DNA of 64,000 nucleotides, from assembly GCA_963667315.1 (NCBI GenBank), contig OY763325.1, positions 3,917,888 through 3,981,887 on the forward strand, written 5' to 3'. A program made the translations under genes and the position numbers. The DNA is from DAINPP01 sp963667315. GTDB lineage: Bacteria; Thermotogota; Thermotogae; MWEM01. The notes below the pieces were generated by a model. The model did not search any database. It was not told the DNA's origin and was given only the letters and a program-made list of their open reading frames with translations. Positions 34,238 to 43,011 of this stretch are shown here, one piece after another (position 1 is the first letter of the stretch; every line of letters begins with the position of its first letter).

Positions 34238-35521
34238 TTACATAACTTTTTCAAGCAATTCCGCAAACTCAACTTCTGTTGGAACGGCATTTATGTCAAG
34301 TCCATCGAACTGATCTGTAATATCATAATAATTCGACAGGTAATCTTTAAGTTCTGCGTAATTAAGCTGTTTTTCAGCATTGAAAGTCTTTGAATCCGTT
34401 ACAGGAAGCATCTTGTTGAAAACTGCCGTTTCAACTGTAATGGCATCAATCGTTTCATAATCGAGATCGGTGTACATACCGTATGTATGTGTCCTGTCAC
34501 CGTCTGTGAACTGTTCAATATCGTATCCTGGTGTGAAATACTGTACGCCGTTCTTTTTAACCATCATTTCTGCATATCTGAGATTTGTGAGTGGAACAGC
34601 TCTTGCTTCTACCTTGTTGAACACTTCAGGGTAGAAGAGTCTTGCCAGCTCTTCAATACCCGTGAGGATTCTCCATGTTGGCCTGGACATGATCTTTTCA
34701 TCAACGATATAAACTTCTCCCTCGTTGATCGCTTTAATTGCCCCATAACCCGGTTCGTTGACGATTGTTTCCATCGTGATCTTGTTCATGGCACCTTTCT
34801 GTGCGATGTAAAGGTCAAGAGTCGACCCTCTTTCGAGTAGTTTTTCTTTTGGGAATTCTGCTACAGTTGATCCCTTTCTTGTTGCCTTCGCATCGTGAGC
34901 AATGTTTTCTCCGCCGGCTGTGTTGACTACATACCATGCAATGGAGTCTGGTGTTGGTGTTTTGAAAGATTTATGAATGGTTTCAAAATAAACGCTCTTT
35001 CTTTTTTCTTCAGGAATGGTTGCGACTTTTTCTTTTATTGCTTCAATTTTTATCTCAAAAGATTCCATCATTTCAGAAGCTTGTTCTTCCTTTCCTGTAA
35101 GTGCACCGAGTCTGTTGATGTATGAAGCAAGAGCATCAACACTTTCAGGCTGCATGGAAACAACTGTAATGCCCATTTTTTCAAGCTTTTCAACGAGTCC
35201 GCCATATTTTCTTGTGATAAATGGTCTGATCAGAATAAGGTCCGGATTTGCTGTAATGAATTTTTCAGCATCATCTTTGTAGCTGTAAGCGGGAAGGGTG
35301 TGAACCTGTGGCGGGAAGGCCTCACTGGTTGAAACCCCGATTAAACTGTCTCCGGCTCCGAGATGGAAGATGTTTTCAGTGTGTGCACCGTAAAGTGTGA
35401 TGATTCTTGTGAATGGTTTGTCAAATTCAACGATTCTTCCTTCGTCATCTGTGATGGTCTGTGCCATCATAATGACGGTTAAAAAAAGTACAAAAGTTGT
35501 TACCAAAAGCAATTTTTTCAT
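34238..35521 (-). CDS. periplasmic binding protein of a BtuF-like corrinoid/metal importer
   Basis: 427 aa. Signal peptide 1-~20 (cut near MMA-QTI), no lipobox. Residues ~22-290 are a class III metal/corrinoid/siderophore binding fold: TITDDEGRIVEFDKPFTRII, GAHTENIFHLGAGDSLIGV (~50), ANPDLILIRPFI (~90), GGENIAHDAKA (~208), VDEKIMSRPTW. Residues ~295-427 are an extra C-terminal domain not seen in standard BtuF (~245 aa mature), of unknown role. Position between cbiK and the ATPase/permease, under the B12 riboswitch, suggests import of a corrinoid or of cobalt. Known family members bind cobalamin, cobinamide or heme; substrate is unproven. Confidence 0.85.
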   Translation of the reverse strand: MKKLLLVTTFVLFLTVIMMAQTITDDEGRIVEFDKPFTRIITLYGAHTENIFHLGAGDSLIGVSTSEAFPPQVHTLPAYSYKDDAEKFITANPDLILIRPFITRKYGGLVEKLEKMGITVVSMQPESVDALASYINRLGALTGKEEQASEMMESFEIKIEAIKEKVATIPEEKRKSVYFETIHKSFKTPTPDSIAWYVVNTAGGENIAHDAKATRKGSTVAEFPKEKLLERGSTLDLYIAQKGAMNKITMETIVNEPGYGAIKAINEGEVYIVDEKIMSRPTWRILTGIEELARLFYPEVFNKVEARAVPLTNLRYAEMMVKKNGVQYFTPGYDIEQFTDGDRTHTYGMYTDLDYETIDAITVETAVFNKMLPVTDSKTFNAEKQLNYAELKDYLSNYYDITDQFDGLDINAVPTEVEFAELLEKVM

Positions 35522-35538
35522 TTCTTACCTCCGTAGTT

Positions 35539-36333
35539 TTAAATGATTCCCTTTGTCATAACAAAAGGCTTACCCTGATTTGAATCTCTGATGATTTCCG
35601 ACTCTATTCTGAAAATGTCTTTTATATTTTCTTCATTCATGATTATTTCAGTTTTTCCAGCTCTTTTTACCGCCCCGTCTTTCATCATGAAGATCTCATC
35701 ACAATACAAAGAGGCAAGATTCAACTCATGGAAAACAGATAAAACCGTCTTATTCTTATCTCTGACCCATCTGTTGATCGTGATGAGCAGATTGTGACAA
35801 AAAAAGGGATCGAGGTTTGAAGTCGCCTCATCCAGAAAGATGATATCCGTGTCCTGAACGAGTGCCCTTGCGAAGATGACACGCTGTCTTTCACCACCAC
35901 TCAGCGTGGTAAAATCCCTGTCGAGAAACTCTTCAAGCTCAAGTTCTGCGACCACTTCGTCCACAAGCCGTTCATCTTCTTTCGAGAAGGATGAAAAGCG
36001 TTTGATATAGGGATGCCTGCCCATCTTGATGACATCAGAGACGGTGAATGGGAACGGGATATCAAAAGACTGGGGTACGAGTGCGATGTGACGTGCCATA
36101 TCCCGTTTTGAATAGTTGTGAAGCGGTTTGCCATACAGCTTAATTTCGCCTGAATGATGCTTTTTATAATCACATAAAAGATCAAGAAGAGTTGTTTTTC
36201 CAGAACCGTTTGGCCCAATGATACCGTAAAAATTTCCTTGATTCAGATTCAGTGAGCAGTCCTTGATAATCGGTATATCCCCGATCTTGTAATGCACAGC
36301 ATCAGCTGAGAGAATCATTTTTCTTCCGTTCAT
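35539..36333 (-). CDS. ABC ATPase of the BtuCDF-like importer
   Basis: 264-aa FecE/BtuD-type ATPase. Walker A GPNGSGKTTLL (~35), Q-loop ALVPQSFDIPF, signature LSGGERQR (~140), Walker B DIIFLDEATSNLDP, switch histidine in SVFHELN. The frame begins one codon earlier with TTG, but the ATG at 36333 lies eight nt after AGGGGGA. Partner of the permease gene four nt upstream and the binding-protein gene downstream. Confidence 0.92.
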   Translation of the reverse strand: MNGRKMILSADAVHYKIGDIPIIKDCSLNLNQGNFYGIIGPNGSGKTTLLDLLCDYKKHHSGEIKLYGKPLHNYSKRDMARHIALVPQSFDIPFPFTVSDVIKMGRHPYIKRFSSFSKEDERLVDEVVAELELEEFLDRDFTTLSGGERQRVIFARALVQDTDIIFLDEATSNLDPFFCHNLLITINRWVRDKNKTVLSVFHELNLASLYCDEIFMMKDGAVKRAGKTEIIMNEENIKDIFRIESEIIRDSNQGKPFVMTKGII

Positions 36334-36337
36334 CAAC

Positions 36338-37360
36338 TCATTCCCCCTTCAACTTTTTTCTGAAGATAAAGATAAAAAAGGGTCCGCCGAGCAGTGCCGT
36401 AATTGTCCCTATCGGAACTTCTGACGGTAGCCATGCCCTGGTAAAATTGTCCGCCGTTGCCAGTAAAGCAGCTCCCACAATGGGGGACAGAATCATCAAT
36501 TTTGTGTTGTCCGGCCCGGTGATCAATCTGACAAGATGTGGGATAATCAAACCGATGAAACCGATGACCCCTGCTATTGAAACCGTTACCGCCGAAAGTA
36601 ACGAAGCGGTTATCAGAATGAGCGTTCTCAGTCGTGAAGTGTTTATACCAAGAGATGAGGCATTTTTGTCTCCAAGAGACAAAACATTCAGATCTTTTGA
36701 ATAGAACAGTGAGATGAGGAAGCCAATGAGTGTGAATCCCAATAAAATCACTACTTCGCTCCATTTTTTTGAAGCAAAACTTCCCATCAGCCAGAAAACG
36801 ATACTTCCGACTTCCTCTCCGGCGAGATATTTCATGAAACTGAGACCGGCTGAAAAAAAAGCAGAGATGATAACGCCGGCCAATACAAGAGAAACTGGCG
36901 ATACTCTTCCATTTAAAGTTGCCATCTTCAGTACGATAAACAAAGTTATAAGCGCAAACAGGAATGCACAGATTTGAATCGTCACAACGCCAAAGAAATG
37001 CCAACCGAATACGATGGACATGGCTGCACCCAATGCAGCCCCGGAAGAAATTCCCAGCGTATAAGGATCAGCGAGTGGATTCAACAACACCCCCTGAAAA
37101 CCCGTTCCGGCGATAGAGAGTGCGGCACCTGCTATGGCAGCAGCGAGGATTCGAGGCAGACGGACTTCAATCACGACATACCAGAGTGTGCCATAAGTTT
37201 CCTTAGCCGTTTTTGGATCTGTTATCGTTTCAACGATGATGTTGAATACATCATTCATAGAGATATTCATATATCCTGTACAGGTGTAATACATCAGCAG
37301 AACGAGTGTACCGACAAAACTTCCCGCAGCAAGTAAAGTGAACTTGTTTTTTTTCATCAT
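36338..37360 (-). CDS. ABC permease of the BtuCDF-like importer
   Basis: 340-aa FecCD/BtuC-family permease with about ten helices. Family motifs: EVRLPRILAAAIAGAALSIAG (~50), NPLADPYTLGISSGAALGAA (~80), GVIGFIGLIIPHLVR (~250, the L-loop contacting the ATPase) and a C-terminal ITALLGGPFFIFIFRKK. The start ATG (37360) overlaps the cbiJ stop by 4 nt with AAAGGG upstream; a TTG five codons earlier also opens the frame. Insertion of an importer inside the synthesis operon suggests salvage and synthesis are regulated together. Confidence 0.92.
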   Translation of the reverse strand: MMKKNKFTLLAAGSFVGTLVLLMYYTCTGYMNISMNDVFNIIVETITDPKTAKETYGTLWYVVIEVRLPRILAAAIAGAALSIAGTGFQGVLLNPLADPYTLGISSGAALGAAMSIVFGWHFFGVVTIQICAFLFALITLFIVLKMATLNGRVSPVSLVLAGVIISAFFSAGLSFMKYLAGEEVGSIVFWLMGSFASKKWSEVVILLGFTLIGFLISLFYSKDLNVLSLGDKNASSLGINTSRLRTLILITASLLSAVTVSIAGVIGFIGLIIPHLVRLITGPDNTKLMILSPIVGAALLATADNFTRAWLPSEVPIGTITALLGGPFFIFIFRKKLKGE

Positions 37361-38229
37361 TGTATCCCTTTCCAATTCATAAAAAATTCATTCAATTCCT
37401 CTGGACTTCTGAAAATCTTCCCTTTTCTCTTTTGAGGCATTCGCAATCCAAAAAATGCTATGTCACTCTCAATAAACCAAGTTCTTTTAACATCAGTTCC
37501 ACCTTCTTTTCCGGAATCCTTCAGCAAAACAAGGTCAGGTTCAATCTCGTCAAGAGTTGTCTGTAGCAAATCTGTGTTATTCATTTCAGAAGGTGTAAAA
37601 ATAAGAGGGAGCAGCTGTACAAATTCTGATTGCAAACAAGGTTTTTTGATCGAACGGAGATAAATCTGGCAGTTATAATGCTGCAAATCGAGGAGTTTCG
37701 CTATTCTTTCGGATCCTTTACAGCCCATAAAACTCAGAATCTTTTTTGTTTTTTTCTTGACAATCCACTTTGTCATCTCTTCATAAGATTCAAAAGTTTC
37801 AAATACCTCAAGACAATTATGTCGTTGATAACGCCATAAACACCCGTTTAATTCAGTTGAATCATCCAAATCATCCAACAGCTTCCCAATAGAATAAGCA
37901 TGGGGATGTGCCATATCAATGATCAAATCGAATTCTTCTTCATGAGATTCGAATTTTACTATAAATCCTGGGTTTCCCAATGAATTTCTTTTATTTTCTT
38001 TACTAATGCGGGTCGAAGATGTTCGACCCCTACAAGGTTCGCTAATATTTCCAATTCGTTCTTCGGAATGAGAAATACCAACAATTTTCTCAACCCTATA
38101 CGCAAACGGATACCTTCTCATCGGTTTAGCGGTCAGCGTAAAAGTAAATGCCACACCCCTCTCGGCCAGAAATGTTCCAAAGGTCCTTGCTTCTGATGTT
38201 CCACCAATAATGAGTATCCTCTTGTTCAT
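37357..38229 (-). CDS. cbiJ: cobalt-precorrin-6A reductase CbiJ with in-frame REP insertion
   Basis: 290-aa reductase of the CbiJ/CobK family. N-terminus MNKRILIIGGTSEARTFG is the nucleotide-binding loop; DLIIDMAHPHAYSIG (~97) and KKTKKILSFMGCKGSERIA (~160) match family blocks, and the C-terminus has LLKDSGKEGGTDVK (DSG-x-GG motif). Between GISHSEERIG and FESHEEEFDLII lies an extra stretch of roughly 25-30 residues. Part of it, residues 66-74 (CRGRTSSTR), is the translation of a REP-like palindrome preceded by GTAG. The insertion keeps the frame and falls where family members have a variable loop, so the enzyme may still work. Start is fixed by position: ATG overlaps the cbiH stop; the longer upstream frame lies within cbiH. 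Confidence 0.9.
   Translation of the reverse strand: MNKRILIIGGTSEARTFGTFLAERGVAFTFTLTAKPMRRYPFAYRVEKIVGISHSEERIGNISEPCRGRTSSTRISKENKRNSLGNPGFIVKFESHEEEFDLIIDMAHPHAYSIGKLLDDLDDSTELNGCLWRYQRHNCLEVFETFESYEEMTKWIVKKKTKKILSFMGCKGSERIAKLLDLQHYNCQIYLRSIKKPCLQSEFVQLLPLIFTPSEMNNTDLLQTTLDEIEPDLVLLKDSGKEGGTDVKRTWFIESDIAFFGLRMPQKRKGKIFRSPEELNEFFMNWKGIQ
38010..38033 (-). repeat. REP-like palindrome inside cbiJ
   Basis: Read on the minus strand: GTAG, then GGGTCGAA-CATC-TTCGACCC. Same GTAG-plus-hairpin format as the units at 31983 and 32070, though with a different stem sequence. It is a multiple of neither stop nor frameshift here: it is translated in frame. Confidence 0.75.
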
Positions 38230-38954
38230 ACCTGATAACCTCTTGGTGTGAAGAGATTTCCGTTCTTTGCAACACAATTTTCATCACAGAAAAAGACAAT
38301 GGTCATCATATTCAGGTTCTCCTGCCAGTTTTCGGGTGCCTGTGAGAGTTTAAAAAAGTAAGCGGCTTGTTTTTCCATGAATATGTACTTAACCACACCG
38401 ATATAAAAATCTTTTCGCTCTTCACTGAAAATTTCAAGCACTTCATCAAACTGTCTCTTACGCTTTGTGCTGATGGGATTATAAAGACAAACAGTTGCCC
38501 CGCTTTGTGCAAAAGCTTTCGCCCTTTTTTTGATTGTCTCGAAAGGAACGAGGAGATCTGACAGACTCAGGACTGCAAAATCCAATGCGATTGGTGCACC
38601 GAGAATCGATGCCGCTGAACTCGCTGCCGTTACACCCGGAATGATTTCTATTTCGATTCCTTCAGACATTTCCAACGCGAGTGTTGCCATCCCATATACA
38701 CCGGAATCACCGCTGGAGATCAGGGCAACAATATGCCCTTTTTCTGTCAGTCTGATCGCTTTTTTTACGCGTTCAATTTCGCCATACATCCCCGTTGATA
38801 CGCATTTATGCTTGGGAACTATTGGGGAAATTCTTTCGATATATTTATTATAGCCAACCACATACTCTGCCCTGTCTATGGCAGAGTAAGCTGAAAATGT
38901 CATGTTGTGCTTTCCGTTTGGGCCAATGCCAATCACGTATAATTTTCCTGTCAT
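38226..38954 (-). CDS. cbiH: cobalt-precorrin-3 C17-methyltransferase CbiH
   Basis: 242-aa SAM-dependent methyltransferase catalysing C17 methylation and ring contraction. Tetrapyrrole methylase landmarks: LYVIGIGPNGKHNMT (N-terminal glycine loop), VVGYNKYIERI (~33), SSGDSGVYGMA (~80) and PGVTAASSAASILGAPIALDFAVLSLSD (family region ~105-130, quoted in part by position). ATGA overlaps join it to cbiG upstream and cbiJ downstream. Confidence 0.94.
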   Translation of the reverse strand: MTGKLYVIGIGPNGKHNMTFSAYSAIDRAEYVVGYNKYIERISPIVPKHKCVSTGMYGEIERVKKAIRLTEKGHIVALISSGDSGVYGMATLALEMSEGIEIEIIPGVTAASSAASILGAPIALDFAVLSLSDLLVPFETIKKRAKAFAQSGATVCLYNPISTKRKRQFDEVLEIFSEERKDFYIGVVKYIFMEKQAAYFFKLSQAPENWQENLNMMTIVFFCDENCVAKNGNLFTPRGYQV

Positions 38955-39934
38955 ATTAGTACCTCCGGTACGCCTTCCCGTTTATATTCATAACGTAACC
39001 AAGCTTCATCACTCATCTCAAAAAGAGAAAATTTTGTTGTTCGACTCTTAACGGTCAATAACTCTTTCCCGCCATTTGAAGCAAGGAAAGCAGATGGCTT
39101 TGATATATGTGAGATACCCATATATTTTTTTACCATTTCATTTTCTTCCAGATTGAGCGTTTTGATGGCTGTATTTAAATCGTCGTTTTCAAAATACCCT
39201 GTTTCAGGAATCGTGGCCTTTCTGGCAAGACCGTGAAATTGTCTGCTGTCCCATTTTCTTTTATGACTGACAAGAATCAATATCCTGTCCTGTAATTCTT
39301 CAGGGATTAACTCACAAAATTCTTTGTATAACTCTGTAGTACGAATATCCTTGTGAAATCCCGCACCGAGAACAAGATTCTTCTTTTTCAGATTGAGGAG
39401 CTTTCCACCTTTTTCGAAACCGACATCCGGCACATTTGTGGTTTCTTTATAATCAGTCGGAAATTTGAATTCGGATGGGAAATTCTTAATGGTTATAGTC
39501 TTTGAGCATAGCAGTCGTGAATTGATCTTGAGAATGCCATCGTGATTGTCCGGTGACATCTTGTTTCTTAGCGCAAACAGATCGATACCGAGTTTTCCGT
39601 TTAGATCTGTAGCCGTTGTATAGACCGGTGTGCACCCGTAAATTGTTTGCAAGTCTTTACAAAGATCAACCGCCCCGCCGATATGTGATGACAGAATGGG
39701 TATGCAATACTGTTTCTTTTCATCTATGAGAACGACTGCTGAATCGCTCATTTTTGAATGGATATGATCTTTAATCTTTCTGATCAGGATGCCCATACTG
39801 CCAACAAATACAATCCGGTTGTAGTAGCTGAAGCCTTTATCAAACCTGTCAGATAATGTTCCATACAATTCATGCATCCACTTTGGATGATCAAATTGTA
39901 AAGCCCTTCGTACTTTAATCAAAGCTGTTTTCAT
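38951..39934 (-). CDS. cbiG: cobalt-precorrin-5A hydrolase CbiG
   Basis: 327-aa enzyme that opens the delta-lactone of cobalt-precorrin-5A and releases acetaldehyde. Contains the N-terminal/mid region with VFVGSMGILIRKI and ILSSHIGGAVDLCKDL (~95-110) and the C-terminal CbiG domain with LVLGAGFHKDI and STIPETGYF-like and SKPSAFLASNGG blocks. The chosen ATG (39934) has AAAGG upstream and overlaps the cbiF end by 20 nt; a longer frame to 39970 would run deeper into cbiF and lacks a ribosome-binding site. Released acetaldehyde could be handled by AdhE, though that gene is not linked in regulation. Confidence 0.92.
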   Translation of the reverse strand: MKTALIKVRRALQFDHPKWMHELYGTLSDRFDKGFSYYNRIVFVGSMGILIRKIKDHIHSKMSDSAVVLIDEKKQYCIPILSSHIGGAVDLCKDLQTIYGCTPVYTTATDLNGKLGIDLFALRNKMSPDNHDGILKINSRLLCSKTITIKNFPSEFKFPTDYKETTNVPDVGFEKGGKLLNLKKKNLVLGAGFHKDIRTTELYKEFCELIPEELQDRILILVSHKRKWDSRQFHGLARKATIPETGYFENDDLNTAIKTLNLEENEMVKKYMGISHISKPSAFLASNGGKELLTVKSRTTKFSLFEMSDEAWLRYEYKREGVPEVLI

Positions 39935-40658
39935 CTTTAGCCTTTCGTAAACCATGGGTAAACGTTGCATCGTATAGTTTTGATTTCTGTCCGCCGTTTT
40001 TTCTGATTAAGAACAGTGTCAGATTAGAGGGGAAATCGATCTTTTCCCATTCCTCCAACCTTCGACTTTCGATTCTCTCATCTGTTCTTGAAACCCTGTG
40101 TCCGATTGTGAGTGTTGCATCAGATGGATAATGGTTTTTCAGTGTTTCGAGTACCTTCTCACTCAGAGATCCAGAGAGGTATATCGCAGCTGTCGGCTGC
40201 TCGGAAAAAAGAATATCGAGATTTTCGGGAACAGGTGTTCTACCTTCAAAACGAGTGATCAGAATGGATTGAGCCACTTCCGGAACAGTCAGTTCAGACT
40301 TGACTGAAGCGGCAAGTGCTGAATAGGCACTGATTCCCGGAATTACCTGACATGCAATATTTATTCTTTTCAATGCATCTCTTTCTTCATCTATGGCACC
40401 ATAAATAACGGGATCACCGGAATGCAGTCGGATGACGGTCTCATATCTCGCATGCCATCCCGCAAGTAATGTTGTCATTTCTTCAAGTGTCAGATAGGCA
40501 CTGTTTTCAAACACACAAGCCTTTGGGCAATATGAAAGGATTTCTTCTGAAACCGTTGATCCTGCATACAAAACGGCGTCTGCCTTTTGAAGGAGTTTCA
40601 TTCCCCTTACCGTCATTAATTCCGGGTCACCCGGACCGCTGCCGATAATGTGTATCAT
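39915..40658 (-). CDS. cbiF: cobalt-precorrin-4 C11-methyltransferase CbiF
   Basis: 247-aa tetrapyrrole methylase adding the C11 methyl group. Blocks: IIGSGPGDPELMTVRGMKLLQ at the N-terminus (positions 4-24), VLYAGSTVSEEIL (~34), RLHSGDPVIYGAIDEE (~76), PGISAYSALAASVKSELTVP (~103), and TAAIYLSGSL near 154, which fits CbiF/CobM. ATGA overlap with cbiET upstream. The C-terminal ~20 residues overlap the cbiG start and are probably flexible. Confidence 0.94.
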   Translation of the reverse strand: MIHIIGSGPGDPELMTVRGMKLLQKADAVLYAGSTVSEEILSYCPKACVFENSAYLTLEEMTTLLAGWHARYETVIRLHSGDPVIYGAIDEERDALKRINIACQVIPGISAYSALAASVKSELTVPEVAQSILITRFEGRTPVPENLDILFSEQPTAAIYLSGSLSEKVLETLKNHYPSDATLTIGHRVSRTDERIESRRLEEWEKIDFPSNLTLFLIRKNGGQKSKLYDATFTHGLRKAKDENSFD

Positions 40659-41869
40659 TTTACAACCCCCTTGAAAAGATAAAAGACGTGCTCACCAACA
40701 AACGCAGTTTTGTCGCCAAGTTCTCTTGAACAGGACCTGGTGAACATCTCACATCCATAATCTATATTTTTAATCTTCTTCAGCATTATCACGCTGTCTA
40801 TTGTTGCAAGGGCACAAGCAAATCTTGTACCGCATGGTAGTTTATTAAAAAGGTTTTCGAGACCTTTGGTATCAAATCCCCCACCGATGTGGACAACATC
40901 CGGGATAGGCACTTCATTCAACACTTTATTGAAATCACCATGATAACAAATGATGTTTGGATAAGAAGAGGTGTTGGCGCAGCATTTTTCAAATCTATCA
41001 AGAGATTTTTCTATTCCGTACACCTTTCCCCTGCATCCTGTCAGAGACGATAACCAGATAGTTGTTGCTCCGCTTCCGGCTCCAAGATCCCAGACAATTT
41101 CTCCCGGCCGTATATGCAAAGCAAGTGTGACGAGTGAGCGCGACCATTCACGGGAGACGGGAATGCCTTCCGTATCCAGATTTTCATTCCGGGGAAATTC
41201 AGGTGGAAGTACGTTATCTTCATCGGGAACGAGAAGCAAAATCCATCTTCCGTGCTCATATATAAAGTTTTCGAAATCATCAATCTCTATCACTTTTTCC
41301 TTTGAAGTTCCAAGTTCATAGCCAGCATGAATCTTTACGTTGAACCCTTTAACCGCTACAAGCAGCATCCTGAAAAGTGCTTTGATATCCGCTTCATTCT
41401 TGACATAATAGCCAACACGTCGTCCCATCTTCAGTAAAGAAAGACAAGTGGAACGCGTCTGCACCAGATCAACACTGTTATGGCCACTCACGATAGCGAG
41501 CTTGTTCAATTCAACTCCCGCTTTTTCGGAGAGATACTCGATTGAAGAGGGGGCACAGACATATTCGAATTCTCCTTTTTTCAATTTTAAGGCAATTTTA
41601 CGTGCATAACTGAAGATAAGAGGACTACCGCCCACGACGACAACGGCATCTTTCTTTTCCTTCATTCGTTTTATCAATTTATCTATCTTATCCGGTTTTA
41701 AAGATGAATATATGTCGAGCTCTTCAATTTCACCTGTACAATTTAAGGCTTTTGGAATGTCCAGCGAGTGTTTGAAACCGACTATTAATTCAGCCTTTTT
41801 CAGGATGTTTGTCGCTTTTATTGAGATATCATTGATGTTGTTTAAGCCTGTTCCAAGTAGGTAGATCAT
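40655..41869 (-). CDS. cbiET: fused cobalt-precorrin-7 C5/C15 methyltransferase-decarboxylase CbiET
   Basis: 404 aa, a natural fusion like CobL. Residues 1-~205 are the CbiE methylase (LLGTGLNNINDIS; VVVVGGSPLIFSYAR; LAIVSGHNSVD). Residues ~225-404 are CbiT, the C15 methyltransferase and C12 decarboxylase, with SAM-binding WDLGAGSGATTIWLS (~262) and YGIEKSLDRFEKC. The joining region TEGIPVSREWSRSL is the usual start of CbiT. Upstream cbiD is separated by 68 nt; downstream cbiF overlaps by 4 nt. Confidence 0.94.
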   Translation of the reverse strand: MIYLLGTGLNNINDISIKATNILKKAELIVGFKHSLDIPKALNCTGEIEELDIYSSLKPDKIDKLIKRMKEKKDAVVVVGGSPLIFSYARKIALKLKKGEFEYVCAPSSIEYLSEKAGVELNKLAIVSGHNSVDLVQTRSTCLSLLKMGRRVGYYVKNEADIKALFRMLLVAVKGFNVKIHAGYELGTSKEKVIEIDDFENFIYEHGRWILLLVPDEDNVLPPEFPRNENLDTEGIPVSREWSRSLVTLALHIRPGEIVWDLGAGSGATTIWLSSLTGCRGKVYGIEKSLDRFEKCCANTSSYPNIICYHGDFNKVLNEVPIPDVVHIGGGFDTKGLENLFNKLPCGTRFACALATIDSVIMLKKIKNIDYGCEMFTRSCSRELGDKTAFVGEHVFYLFKGVVK

Positions 41870-41937
41870 TTTTTCTCCTTTTAATTGCTCTTATTTGTTA
41901 TGTAGGTTGTTGTTTTGCTCTCTGAGTTTCGTTAAGC

Positions 41938-43011
41938 TCACAGACAAAAATCTCCAATAATATTGTCCTTGTTCATCATTGTTACCCTGAAGGAAATTCC
42001 TCTCTCTCCGTCAGGATCAAAAAAATCCTTCAATTTAAAAACAGCAGCTTCAGAAAGTGAATTAAACAGCTTTCTCACATTAACCTTGTGCCTTTCCAAA
42101 ATTCCAATGACAGAAGAAAAAGGTTTTGCATTCATAATTTCCGAAACGATAGCGGTATCATAAAAACCAGTCTGCATCATACAGTACAACGCCATCAGTT
42201 CACTTTTACTATCTGAATAGCGGCTGTCAGTGTTCAGATTTCCGCCGGAAATCTTGATCAGCTTCTGAAAGGCTCCGCAAAGATGAATTCTTTTCAAGTC
42301 TTTTTCTATGAGATTTCGGATCGCGTAGCCAAAATGATTCCCGCAGATGATGATGTTCTCAGCTTTCCCAAAATTCTGAATAAAGTATTTTTCGCCTCTG
42401 CCGCCAAGGACAAGGACACTTTCTTTGAATCCTTTCGCTTTCAGAACGTCCATCATGGGAAGCAGAGATTCACGCCAGGCCTGTTCACTCATTGGTTCAA
42501 CGATGCCGGAAGTTCCCAGGATTGAAATGCCGCCTTTTACACCAACCTTGCTGTTCAACGTGGATTTCGCCAGTTCTTCACCCTTTTCTACATTCACGGT
42601 TACTCTGGCATTTTCTATTTTGAATTCTTTTAATACCGCTTTCATCATCTCTCGAGGCACGGTGTTTATAGCCGGTTCTCCGATTGGAAGACCAAGACCA
42701 TCCAGTGTTACCCTGCCAACCCCAAAGTCACTGTCAAAGGTAATTCCCCATGAGTCAAAACGTATATCACAGGCAGTTGAAACCAGACAGCCGTGAGTGA
42801 TATCCGCATCATCTCCGGCATCTTTGATGACAAAGGCAAAGTATCGATCTTTTATCTTCTGATAATCTTCTATTTTAATCGTAAGGTGTTTATCATCCGG
42901 CAGGTTCACGACAACTGCTTCAGGCTGTTCGCCTTTCAGTTGAAATAATATTGAAGCTTTTAATGCCGCAGTTGCAGCAGTTCCGGTTGTAAACCCCTTT
43001 TTAAGTGTCAT
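41938..43011 (-). CDS. cbiD: cobalt-precorrin-5B C1-methyltransferase CbiD
   Basis: 357-aa anaerobic-route C1 methyltransferase. N-terminal KKGFTTGTAATAALKAS is diagnostic; further blocks GDDADITHGCLV (~66), FGVGRVTLDGLGLPIGEPAINTVPREM (by position ~95-122) and ILGTSGIVEPMSEQAWRESL (~165). Length matches the family. Its ATG overlaps the last base of the cbiC stop (TAATG). The 68-nt gap to cbiET holds no recognised signal. Confidence 0.95.
   Translation of the reverse strand: MTLKKGFTTGTAATAALKASILFQLKGEQPEAVVVNLPDDKHLTIKIEDYQKIKDRYFAFVIKDAGDDADITHGCLVSTACDIRFDSWGITFDSDFGVGRVTLDGLGLPIGEPAINTVPREMMKAVLKEFKIENARVTVNVEKGEELAKSTLNSKVGVKGGISILGTSGIVEPMSEQAWRESLLPMMDVLKAKGFKESVLVLGGRGEKYFIQNFGKAENIIICGNHFGYAIRNLIEKDLKRIHLCGAFQKLIKISGGNLNTDSRYSDSKSELMALYCMMQTGFYDTAIVSEIMNAKPFSSVIGILERHKVNVRKLFNSLSEAAVFKLKDFFDPDGERGISFRVTMMNKDNIIGDFCL

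Noticed and set aside
36333..37004. 223-codon alternative frame over the BtuC-like gene
   Set aside because: Same strand, shifted frame, rich in Cys/His/Arg; the permease frame carries all family motifs.
31983..38033. CRISPR array suggested by repeated palindromes in the cobalamin operon
   Set aside because: Units are irregularly spaced by kilobases, differ in stem sequence and have no cas genes; the GTAG-hairpin format fits REP elements.
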